A stretch of 9,954 nucleotides of DNA from DTU078 sp002397345 (GTDB lineage Bacteria; Bacillota; Clostridia; Oscillospirales; CAG-272): NCBI GenBank assembly GCA_937875545.1, contig CALLYE010000060.1, positions 1-9,954 on the forward strand. The letters are read 5' to 3'. Of the stretch, positions 1 through 5,300 are shown in pieces (the stretch's first letter is position 1; the number at the start of each line of letters is the position of its first letter). Position numbers and translations under genes: made by a program. The notes beneath the pieces are model-generated. The model was not told the DNA's origin. It did no database searches and saw nothing but the letters and a program-made list of their open reading frames with translations.

Positions 1-116
1 CGGGGGACACTTCCCCCGTCGGGGGAGTCCAGAGGGGCTCTCCCCTCTGGCGGATTCCAAAGGCAGCGCCTTTGGTGTGCTTTCTTTGGTTCATTTCTTT
101 TCACAAGAAAAGAAAG
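1..116. repeat. Cluster of four adjacent hairpins (intergenic repeat element, cut at left edge)
   Basis: Four inverted repeats lie end to end. Bases 1-6 (CGGGGG) pair with 13-18, or alternatively 13-18 with 20-25. CCAGAGGGG at 29-37 pairs with 42-50 (9 bp, 4-nt loop). CCAAAGGC at 57-64 pairs with 68-75 (8 bp, 3-nt loop). TTTCTTTTC at 94-102 pairs with 107-115 (9 bp, 4-nt loop). None is followed by a convincing T-run except loosely, so this looks like a dispersed multi-hairpin repeat rather than a single terminator. I associate similar GC-rich hairpin strings with intergenic regions of Ruminococcaceae-type genomes; that is memory, not a search. One of the hairpins may also end transcription entering from the left. 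Confidence 0.6.
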
Positions 117-190
117 AACATAGCGTCTCCCAAGAATATAAAAAAATCTGTTTCTATTTTTACATAAAAAAGTAAAATAAAACATCGTTA

Positions 191-219
191 TTCCCATTAT
201 TATAAAATAATAATACAAT
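191..219 (+). promoter_or_regulatory. Candidate sigma-A promoter of ribU leader
   Basis: A TTCCCA -35 at 191-196 and a TACAAT -10 at 214-219 are separated by 17 bp in AT-rich DNA. This places a start just before the riboswitch, which begins at about 231. An overlapping TATAAT at 219-224 is an alternative -10 without a good -35. The position fits; the -35 box is weak. Confidence 0.4.
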
Positions 220-230
220 ATAATAATACA

Positions 231-384
231 ATTTTCGGGGGTCGGTGAAATTCCGCACCGGCGGTTACAGTCCGCGAACACGCAATTTTATGTAAACGAT
301 AATATCAGCGTGCCGAGCAGGTGAAATTCCTGTACCGACAGTATACGCCAATTTATTGGCGATAAAGTCTGGATGAAAGAAAAT
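231..384 (+). ncRNA. FMN riboswitch (RFN element)
   Basis: The conserved RFN blocks appear in order: GGTGAAATTCCGCACCGGCGG near 243-263, the AGTCCGCGA block at 269-277, GTGAAATTCCTGTACCGACAG at 321-341, and AGTCTGGATG at 366-375. The closing P1 stem is ATTTTC at 231-236 with GAAAAT at 379-384. This family binds FMN and, in Bacillota, sits before riboflavin synthesis or uptake genes, as here before ribU. When FMN binds, downstream gene expression is normally switched off. Confidence 0.95.
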
Positions 385-428
385 ATGTCTGTCTGCGGGA
401 TAATTATCTCTTGTCGGGCAGGCTGTCC

Positions 429-467
429 CCTCCGATGGTATTTTTGCCATTAATGGAGGTTTTTTTA
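429..467 (+). promoter_or_regulatory. Riboswitch expression platform: hairpin burying the ribU SD, followed by a T-run
   Basis: CCTCC at 429-433 pairs with GGAGG at 455-459, and ATGG at 435-438 pairs with CCAT at 447-450. GGAGG is the SD of ribU (ATG at 471). The 3' arm runs straight into seven Ts (460-466), so the hairpin has the form of an intrinsic terminator whose 3' arm is also the ribosome binding site. Upstream, GTCTGC at 391-396 can pair with GCAGGC at 418-423. TGTCGGGCAGG at 412-422 is also nearly complementary to CCTGTACCGACA of the aptamer core (329-340), which offers a route for switching. The pairings are visible; the switching order is inferred. Confidence 0.7.
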
Positions 468-470
468 TTT

Positions 471-1082
471 ATGAAACATAAAGCTCTGCTCCGGCTCACT
501 GTCATGGGGCTGTTTTCCGCGCTTTCGATAGTGCTTGTCTACTTCATTCACCTGCCGATCTTCCCTGCCGTCCCATTTCTTGAATATGACCCCGCCGATA
601 TACCGATCATAATCTGCTCGTATCTGTTCGGGCCGCTTTACGGGCTGAGCGTCACCGCCGTTGTCAGCGTTATACAAGGGCTGACAGTCAGCGCTTCAAG
701 CGGCTGGGTCGGTATACTCATGCACATCCTTGCCACCGGCAGCCTTGTATTCGCAAATTCGGGTCTGCGTATGCTGCTGCCGGCAAAGAAATCAAGCGGC
801 GATATTCCGGATTCGCACGTTTCGGCACACGTCGACAGCACCGCAAGACGCGTCAGCGTCGATATTATCTCCGCGCTCGCCGGTATTCTGGCTATGACTG
901 TATCAATGACACTGTGGAACTTGATCTTCACGCCATTTTTCACCGGAATGAAGCTTGACGCCATTCTGCCGCTGTTTCCGTTTATAATATTGTTCAATAT
1001 CATAAAAGCGTCGCTGAATTCGTTCACCGCGCTCGCGTTATACAGACTGCTGCCCAAAAAAGCTCTCGCGTTTATTTCATAG
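471..1082 (+). CDS. ribU: Riboflavin ECF transporter S component RibU
   Basis: This is the substrate-binding membrane subunit for riboflavin in an energy-coupling factor transporter; it needs the shared EcfA/A'/T module, which is not in this window. The protein has 203 residues from the ATG at 471, chosen because GGAGG at 455-459 lies 11 nt upstream; an in-frame ATG at 411 has no SD and lies inside the leader. It is almost entirely hydrophobic, with about six membrane segments. The stretch FLEYDPADIP at residues 36-45 is typical of RibU, and GPLYGLSVTAVVSVIQG and a C-terminal NIIKASLNSFTALALYRLLP also fit the family. A polar loop around residues 107-135 (KKSSGDIPDS onward) is longer than I would expect. 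The FMN riboswitch directly upstream independently supports the riboflavin assignment. Confidence 0.94.
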   Translation: MKHKALLRLTVMGLFSALSIVLVYFIHLPIFPAVPFLEYDPADIPIIICSYLFGPLYGLSVTAVVSVIQGLTVSASSGWVGILMHILATGSLVFANSGLRMLLPAKKSSGDIPDSHVSAHVDSTARRVSVDIISALAGILAMTVSMTLWNLIFTPFFTGMKLDAILPLFPFIILFNIIKASLNSFTALALYRLLPKKALAFIS

Positions 1083-1121
1083 CCTGAATAACTTGTTTTT
1101 CAAACATTTTACATATAATAC

Positions 1122-1150
1122 TTGTCTTTACGACGGCAAAGGGGTATAAT
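1122..1150 (+). promoter_or_regulatory. Sigma-A-type promoter of glyA
   Basis: TTGTCT at 1122-1127 and a perfect TATAAT at 1145-1150 are separated by 17 bp, about 37 bp before the glyA start codon. A second TATAAT at 1114-1119 with TTGTTT at 1093-1098 has only a 15-bp spacer and is a weaker alternative. Confidence 0.7.
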
Positions 1151-1187
1151 ATTATTAAAAATAAAATGAAAAATGGAGTTATTCTGC

Positions 1188-2435
1188 ATGGTTCTTGAGA
1201 ACATGGATTTTATTATGAAGTTTGATCCCGAAGTCGGGGAAGCTGTCCGCGCGGAATATAATCGCCAGCGCCGTAATATCGAGCTTATCGCGTCCGAAAA
1301 TTTCGTTTCGCCCGCGGTCATGAGCGCCGCCGCGTCGGTGCTCACTAATAAATATGCCGAAGGTTATCCCGGTAAGCGCTATTATGGCGGCTGCGAATGT
1401 GTCGATGTGGTGGAAACCCTCGCCATCGAGCGCGCGAAGCAATTGTTCGGAGCCAAATACGCCAACGTGCAGCCGCACAGCGGAGCGCAGGCTAACACCG
1501 CCGTCTATGTCGCGCTGCTCAACCCGGGAGATAAGGTGCTGGGCATGAGCCTTGCGCATGGCGGGCATTTGACCCACGGCAGCCCTGTCAACATTTCCGG
1601 ACTTTATTATAACTTTATCGCCTACGGCGTCGATGAAACCACTCACCGCATCGATTATGACAAGCTCGAGGCACAGGCGATGGCGGAGCGTCCGAAGCTG
1701 ATCGTCGCGGGCGCGAGCGCCTATCCGCGCGTTATCGACTTCGAGCGGTTCGCCGATATAGCGCATAAATGCAGCGCGTATCTGATGGTTGATATGGCGC
1801 ATATCGCCGGACTGGTCGCAGCCGGTCTGCATCCGTCGCCCCTGCCGTATGCCGATGTGGTGACGACCACTACGCACAAAACGCTGCGCGGCCCACGCGG
1901 CGGCATGATATTGTCGTGCAACGAGGAGCTGGCGCCGAAGTTTAACAAAGCGGTGTTCCCCGGCACGCAGGGCGGCCCGCTGATGCACATCATCGCAGCT
2001 AAGGCGATATGCTTCGGCGAAGCGCTGCGGCCCGAGTTTAAAACGTATCAGGCGCAGATCGTCAAAAATGCCGCGACGCTTGCCGATTCGCTGATAAAAG
2101 AAGGGTTCGATCTTGTCTCCGGCGGTACCGACAACCACCTGATGCTCATCGATCTCCGCAAGGACGGCATTACGGGCAAAGAGCTTGAACATCGGCTCGA
2201 CGAGGTTTATATCACCGTAAATAAAAACGCCGTGCCCGGCGATCCGCAAAGCCCGTTTATCACAAGCGGTATCCGCATCGGTACGCCGGCTGTGACGACG
2301 CGCGGTCTTGTCGAGGACGACATGGTAACGCTCGCGCACCTCATTAGGCTCACCGCCTTCGATTTCGAGGCGAGCGCCGACCACATCCGCGCCGAAGTAG
2401 GCAAAATCTGCGATAAATATAAGCTGTATTTCTAA
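1188..2435 (+). CDS. glyA: Serine hydroxymethyltransferase
   Basis: This PLP enzyme interconverts serine plus tetrahydrofolate with glycine plus 5,10-methylene-tetrahydrofolate in the cytoplasm, supplying glycine and one-carbon units. From the ATG at 1188 the protein has 415 residues, the usual bacterial length. That start is chosen over an in-frame ATG at 1173 because GGAG at 1175-1178 sits 9 nt upstream of 1188 and nothing suitable precedes 1173. Family landmarks: RRNIELIASENFVS near residues 28-41, TNKYAEGYPGKRYYGGCE near 53-70, the PHSGAQAN substrate/PLP loop near 96-103, and the PLP-lysine motif TTTTHKTLRGPRGG with Lys at about 231 (Lys229 in E. coli numbering from knowledge). FPGTQGGPLMH and SGIRIGTPAVTTRG also match. 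It has its own promoter and appears monocistronic. No damage is seen. Confidence 0.98.
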   Translation: MVLENMDFIMKFDPEVGEAVRAEYNRQRRNIELIASENFVSPAVMSAAASVLTNKYAEGYPGKRYYGGCECVDVVETLAIERAKQLFGAKYANVQPHSGAQANTAVYVALLNPGDKVLGMSLAHGGHLTHGSPVNISGLYYNFIAYGVDETTHRIDYDKLEAQAMAERPKLIVAGASAYPRVIDFERFADIAHKCSAYLMVDMAHIAGLVAAGLHPSPLPYADVVTTTTHKTLRGPRGGMILSCNEELAPKFNKAVFPGTQGGPLMHIIAAKAICFGEALRPEFKTYQAQIVKNAATLADSLIKEGFDLVSGGTDNHLMLIDLRKDGITGKELEHRLDEVYITVNKNAVPGDPQSPFITSGIRIGTPAVTTRGLVEDDMVTLAHLIRLTAFDFEASADHIRAEVGKICDKYKLYF

Positions 2436-2440
2436 CTGGG

Positions 2441-2475
2441 ACGGGGGAACGGGGGAACGAGAGAACGAGAGAACG
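2441..2475. repeat. 8-bp tandem repeat ACGRGRGA
   Basis: Four consecutive 8-bp units, ACGGGGGA twice then ACGAGAGA twice, followed by a partial ACG. It begins 5 bp after the glyA stop codon. The two unit types differ by fixed G/A changes, so the array looks like two successive duplications. Confidence 0.75.
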
Positions 2476-2502
2476 TTGGGGGACCATAAGATGGTCCCCC
2501 AA
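2476..2502. repeat. Perfect 12-bp hairpin after glyA (possible terminator)
   Basis: TTGGGGGACCAT at 2476-2487 pairs perfectly with 2491-2502 around a 3-nt AAG loop. It is a very stable hairpin about 40 bp after glyA and could halt RNA polymerase. It is followed by ACCCCC rather than Ts, so a dispersed hairpin repeat is equally likely. Confidence 0.6.
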
Positions 2503-2640
2503 ACCCCCTGCAAATAAAAAATGGATTTTTAAATTTGGTGCATCATCCGATAATACCTCGAATATGTGGCAATGACCGCCGCTAGCATGGGTTTTTCGCA
2601 CATGTAAGCGGTTCGTTTTTTATCGTTGCAATAATAACGG
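2503..2640. other. Gene-free stretch with a junction-like fold and a T-run
   Basis: No credible reading frame with a start signal is present. On the plus strand CGATAA at 2548-2553 can pair with TTATCG at 2620-2625. Inside it, CCGCT at 2579-2583 pairs with AGCGG at 2607-2611, reinforced by CATG at 2586-2589 with CATG at 2601-2604. Six Ts follow at 2615-2620. The last hairpin plus T-run could be an intrinsic terminator. No known RNA family could be matched with confidence. Confidence 0.35.
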
Positions 2641-2658
2641 CGGGGGCAAGCCCCCGCC
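2639..2658. repeat. GC-rich hairpin repeat
   Basis: GGCGGGGGC at 2639-2647 pairs with GCCCCCGCC at 2650-2658 around a 2-nt AA centre. No T-run follows on either strand. Short hairpins of this form are common dispersed intergenic elements in Clostridia as far as I recall. Confidence 0.6.
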
Positions 2659-2663
2659 CTACC

Positions 2664-2733
2664 ATGTGGGGGGGTATCACACAGGTATGTGGGGGTGTAT
2701 CACACGGGCATGTGGGGGGGGGGTATCACGGGT
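2664..2733. repeat. Three tandem copies of a 23-24-bp G-rich unit
   Basis: The copies start at 2664, 2687 and 2710. Each reads ATGTG, then a G-run of varying length, then GTATCAC and a short tail (ACAGGT, ACGGGC, GGGT). The main difference between copies is the G-run length and one T interruption in copy 2. The copies are directly contiguous, without spacers, so this is not a CRISPR array. Confidence 0.8.
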
Positions 2734-2738
2734 ACAAA

Positions 2739-2768
2739 AAATGTGCCACCCATATGGATGGCACATTT
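2739..2768. repeat. 30-bp palindrome with one mismatch
   Basis: AAATGTGCCA at 2739-2748 is mirrored by TGGCACATTT at 2759-2768, and the centre CCATATGG (2750-2757) is itself palindromic. Only the 2749/2758 pair fails. The word GATGGCACAT occurs here and again near 2819-2828. It could be a binding site for a dimeric protein or a bidirectional hairpin. Confidence 0.65.
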
Positions 2769-2815
2769 AATATATCTTTTACCCGATATTGTTGGGGTCT
2801 GAATGTATTTTGGGT

Positions 2816-2854
2816 CAATGATGGCACATCATCTATATTTTTTCCCCATCATTG
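2816..2854 (-). terminator. Possible terminator downstream of the surface-protein gene
   Basis: CAATGATGG at 2816-2824 pairs with CCATCATTG at 2846-2854 around a 21-nt loop that carries a run of six Ts on the plus strand. It lies about 60 bp after the stop codon of the minus-strand surface-protein gene. The large loop and lack of a following U-run on the minus strand keep confidence low. Confidence 0.3.
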
Positions 2855-2880
2855 CGGGGGTCTGGGGGTGGTTGGCGTGC

Positions 2881-2906
2881 GTACCCCCGTACCCCCGTAC
2901 CCCGTA
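2881..2906. repeat. 8-bp tandem repeat GTACCCCC
   Basis: GTACCCCC at 2881-2888 and 2889-2896, GTACCCC at 2897-2903, then a partial GTA. The array ends 8 bp before the stop codon of the minus-strand gene at 2915. Confidence 0.75.
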
Positions 2907-2914
2907 TCCTCGTT

Positions 2915-4072
2915 TTACTTTCTCTTTTTGAGCACTGCTATCGTCACGCAGGCGGCTGCGAGGAGCGTAGCGGAAATGGCGATACCGAAATCGGCGGTTG
3001 CCGGAGCATTGGTCTGGGTTTCACCGGAACCGGTGACAGCGCCTTCGGCTGCAGCGGCGGCGGCAGCTTCCTCAACTTCACGTTCGGCGAGCGGTTTTAT
3101 AACCACCAGCGGGAAGGAGGCCGCTTTACCTTCGCCCACATCCAAACCCGCGGGCCCGAACGCGAGATAATCTAATTTCACTTCGACTTCCTCGTCGGGC
3201 GAATCGATGAACATATATATACGGAAGTGGTTTAATCTTGTGTAATCGCAGTTCATGCCGTCGAGCGGAATTTCGATGTAATTCCAGCCGGTCTGTAAAT
3301 CAAGCGTATCAACCAGCACAGAATCTTCTTCGGCATCAGGGATATATTTAGAGCCGAACTCTACTTGTCCCACGTCGGGTGTGGTTGTATACTTGTCCAT
3401 ATCGGAAACATAAATGCCTATGTATGCGCTCTCATATTTGGAAACGTCAATCGGAGTGCCCCAGGAGTTGTCAAGAGCCGCGACACTGCTGCCCTTAACA
3501 TTGGCTTTGTAGGTCTTAATATCCGGCTTCACTATTTCTGCGGAGGGTTTTTCCGGGACCGCCCAATCGGTTTTAGCCAGTACTGTCTTGTCGTCTTTGT
3601 CATTGCCGACCGCGATATAGTCGAGCACCGAGCAGTTCAGGCCGTCGGTGAACATGTAAAGACGGACAAAATTAAATTTAGTTAAGTCGCATCCGTTGCC
3701 GTCCGGAAGAAAATCGGAGATCGGTATAACAAATTCGTTCCAACCGTTTTTCCAGTCGAGATCATTCGGATTAACCCTTGATTCCTCAACGTCGGGGTTG
3801 CCGCTGCTGGTCAGCTCGAACTGTCCGTTGTTCAGTGTAAGACAGTTGTCCGCGTTGTCGAGATACATACGCAGATAAATATTTTCCATACCCGAAATAT
3901 CCATGGGCTGGTCGAGTTTCACTTCGAAACCCATGGTACCGGAATCGTCCCAATCTCTTTTTTCGATTTTTTCGGCTGTGCTGCCACCGAGCTTGGTGAT
4001 AGCGCTGGCGTTCATCGCGAGTATAAATACCGATAACACCAAAACCGATATAATACGCAGTGATTTTTTCAT
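2915..4072 (-). CDS. Secreted surface protein with duplicated beta-rich domain and C-terminal sorting-type anchor
   Basis: The protein has 385 residues. Residues 1-24 form a signal peptide (MKKSLRI, hydrophobic core, likely cleavage after NASA). Two related domains follow, at about 57-157 and 208-307. Each carries a DIS/DVS start, an IYLRMY or AYIGIY strand, a GQxE segment, an NGWNEFVIP or TGWNYIEIP strand, CDxT, an RLYMF or RIYMF strand and a DYIAVG or DYLAFG end. Such paired beta-sandwich units resemble carbohydrate-binding modules, but no binding residues are identified. An alanine-rich linker (336-342) leads to NAPATAD (355-361), a hydrophobic helix (362-381) and KKRK: the layout of a sortase signal with an A/T variant of LPxTG, or simply a membrane anchor. 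The ATG at 4072 follows AGAGGAG (4080-4086) with a 7-nt spacer. No enzymatic domain is present. It is transcribed alone. Confidence 0.88.
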   Translation of the reverse strand: MKKSLRIISVLVLSVFILAMNASAITKLGGSTAEKIEKRDWDDSGTMGFEVKLDQPMDISGMENIYLRMYLDNADNCLTLNNGQFELTSSGNPDVEESRVNPNDLDWKNGWNEFVIPISDFLPDGNGCDLTKFNFVRLYMFTDGLNCSVLDYIAVGNDKDDKTVLAKTDWAVPEKPSAEIVKPDIKTYKANVKGSSVAALDNSWGTPIDVSKYESAYIGIYVSDMDKYTTTPDVGQVEFGSKYIPDAEEDSVLVDTLDLQTGWNYIEIPLDGMNCDYTRLNHFRIYMFIDSPDEEVEVKLDYLAFGPAGLDVGEGKAASFPLVVIKPLAEREVEEAAAAAAAEGAVTGSGETQTNAPATADFGIAISATLLAAACVTIAVLKKRK

Positions 4073-4113
4073 AAATTGGCTCCTCTAAATTGTTTTAATT
4101 GATTCGAAAACCT

Positions 4114-4141
4114 TATATATAATTTACTAAATATCTGTGAA
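4114..4141 (-). promoter_or_regulatory. Candidate promoter of the surface-protein gene
   Basis: On the minus strand TTCACA (4136-4141) and TATATA (4114-4119) are separated by 16 bp, about 45 bp before the start codon. The surrounding DNA is AT-rich, so chance matches are likely. Confidence 0.35.
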
Positions 4142-4240
4142 CATTAATACGTGTTTTATTGTACTATTTGTTAATTATACTTTAAAATCAATTGTTTTAA
4201 TAAATAAACTAAACAATACCATAAATATAATTAAGCAGAG

Positions 4241-4263
4241 CATTTGGGGACGTTACCCAAATG
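4241..4263. terminator. Hairpin in the 4073-4342 gap
   Basis: CATTTGGG at 4241-4248 pairs perfectly with CCCAAATG at 4256-4263 around a 7-nt loop. It is followed on the plus strand by TTTC only. It may back up the larger hairpin at 4277-4317 in ending the minus-strand three-gene unit. Confidence 0.4.
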
Positions 4264-4276
4264 TTTCATATAACAA

Positions 4277-4317
4277 TCCGCCGGCACCTTTTTATCACAA
4301 AAAACGGCGCCGGCGGA
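4277..4317 (-). terminator. Terminator-like hairpin after the three-gene unit
   Basis: TCCGCCGGCACC at 4277-4288 pairs with GGCGCCGGCGGA at 4306-4317 (12 bp with one G-T pair). The pairing can extend through TTTTT and AAAAA inside the loop. It lies about 25 bp after the stop codon of the last gene of the minus-strand operon and about 200 bp before the next minus-strand gene. The minus strand continues TTGTTATAT, a poor U-run. Confidence 0.6.
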
Positions 4318-4342
4318 CAAATATAACTTCATAATTAAAACG

Positions 4343-4807
4343 TCAGAAAATCAATAAAAAGCCCAGTAAAAGCAACGTATTAAAATCGGCGCCCGATTCG
4401 AGCATCATGACAATCAGCACGATGAGCAGCAGGTCGTCGGTCCCCATTTTTTCTAATAAACCCGACAGCAAATCCGCGCTCGCGGCGCTGATTGTTCCCT
4501 GCTCCGGCTCTTTTCTTGGTATAAGGTTATCCCAGATTTTTCGCCTTCTGACTCTGGGGGGCGACGATGTATAACCGCCGCCCTGCGGGATTATATTGTG
4601 CATATTCGGCACGGGCAGCGGCAGGGTAACCTTTTCGCGCTGCGCCTTCTCATCGCCGCGATTTTGTCTGTTAAAATCCCGTGAAGCGGGCGTTTCATAG
4701 CCGGCGTCAGATTGCACTGCCGAAACTTCGTCTGAATTATCGAATAACACACCGCTGTAGTCCGGCGGCGGCGTGGACGACCGGCGTAACGAGGAACGCG
4801 TGTTCAA
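4343..4807 (-). CDS. Small protein with proline/basic linker and hydrophobic C-terminal tail, function unknown
   Basis: Third gene of the unit. The start is a TTG at 4807 giving 154 residues, because a perfect AAGGAGGT (4815-4822) lies 7 nt upstream; the frame opens earlier, at another TTG (4828), but that would place the SD inside the gene. Residues 1-60 are polar and disordered-looking, with SSTPPP and many D, E and R. A proline-rich stretch (TLPLPVPN) and a basic patch (PPRVRRRK) follow near residues 67-95. The last about 31 residues hold two hydrophobic runs (LLLIVLIVMML and TLLLLGFLLIF) split by ESGADFN. Each is short for a full membrane helix, so the tail may be a hairpin in the membrane or a buried helix pair. 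The gene starts 17 bp after the previous stop, implying translational coupling. I recall similar leucine-rich tails in uncharacterised clostridial proteins, unverified. Confidence 0.75.
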   Translation of the reverse strand: MNTRSSLRRSSTPPPDYSGVLFDNSDEVSAVQSDAGYETPASRDFNRQNRGDEKAQREKVTLPLPVPNMHNIIPQGGGYTSSPPRVRRRKIWDNLIPRKEPEQGTISAASADLLSGLLEKMGTDDLLLIVLIVMMLESGADFNTLLLLGFLLIF

Positions 4808-4814
4808 TTCGGCT

Positions 4815-4822
4815 ACCTCCTT
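4815..4822 (-). promoter_or_regulatory. Perfect SD that fixes a TTG start
   Basis: On the minus strand AAGGAGGT matches the anti-SD of 16S rRNA fully and is 7 nt before the TTG at 4807. It overlaps nothing of the upstream coding frame, whose stop codon is at 4825-4827. Confidence 0.75.
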
Positions 4823-4824
4823 GT

Positions 4825-5295
4825 TCAATCCAATATACCGCCGAGCAGTTTAGAAAGCTCTGTAAGATCGGTAAAACGCAGCAGTTTCAATACGCGTATA
4901 ACAACGTCCGCCAGTTCGCGCCGCTCATCGTTCAAATAAGGCTTCAGCGCGCAAAGCAGTTGGATACGGTGCTCATCTTCTTCGTTCTCCTTGCCCTTTT
5001 TCTTTTTATAATGGTGCGCACCGCCGCGACTTACGCCGCCGACTTCGCTGCTTTCCTCATCGTGACCTTCATCATGACGGGCTTCGCCGCTTTCTTCGCC
5101 CTGGACTTCGTGATAAAAACGTGGCTCGCCGTCGTTATAATTAAACGCTTCTTCGCTGTAATTCGGTATTTCTTCATCCTTAGTTAAATTGCCGCCCTTC
5201 ATTTCGCCCGCCAGCTTAAGTATCTTTTGCAGTGCTTCCGGATTGGCGAGTACTTTTTGCAGAAGTCCGGAAATATCGGAGACAGGTTCGCTCAT
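4825..5295 (-). CDS. Acidic/His-rich small protein with two helical ends, function unknown
   Basis: Second gene of the unit, 156 residues from the ATG at 5295. A GTG at 5304 overlaps the previous stop codon but has an SD-like AAGGGG only 2 nt away; the same AAGGGG is 11 nt from the ATG, which is preferred. Residues 8-34 form an amphipathic helical region (LLQKVLANPEALQKILKLAGEM). Residues about 38-95 are low-complexity, rich in Glu, Asp, His and Gly, with Tyr and Asn. A KKKKGK patch follows, then a helical C-terminal region (HRIQLLCALKPYLNDERRELADVVIRVLKLL, LTELSKLLGGILD). The phrase LLxALKPYLxxERR is one I remember from uncharacterised clostridial proteins, unverified. There is no signal peptide or membrane segment. 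Tight packing with its neighbours suggests the products act together. Confidence 0.78.
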   Translation of the reverse strand: MSEPVSDISGLLQKVLANPEALQKILKLAGEMKGGNLTKDEEIPNYSEEAFNYNDGEPRFYHEVQGEESGEARHDEGHDEESSEVGGVSRGGAHHYKKKKGKENEEDEHRIQLLCALKPYLNDERRELADVVIRVLKLLRFTDLTELSKLLGGILD

Positions 5296-5300
5296 TTTTA

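Noticed and set aside
265..450. Short minus-strand frame across the FMN riboswitch
   Set aside because: It is the complement of a certain structured RNA and encodes nothing recognisable.
1179..2513. 444-codon open frame on the minus strand opposite glyA
   Set aside because: It mirrors the GC-rich glyA frame, the protein is Arg/Ala/His-rich without any recognisable motif, and glyA itself is certain.
2540..2625. Purine riboswitch
   Set aside because: The ATAAT and AATATG words are suggestive, but the P2 stem cannot form and the conserved junction 2-3 sequence is missing, so it is not annotated as such.
2664..2733. CRISPR array
   Set aside because: The units are contiguous without unique spacers, vary in length, and no cas gene is present.
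2664..3175. Plus-strand frames over the repeat region and the start of the surface-protein locus
   Set aside because: They are built from tandem repeats and the antisense of a well-supported minus-strand gene; no SD is present.
4681..5187. Plus-strand frame opposite the small-protein unit with a hydrophobic C-terminal part
   Set aside because: It spans two minus-strand genes that have good SDs, a promoter and tight operon spacing. The hydrophobic stretch is the complement of the acidic codons of the minus-strand gene.
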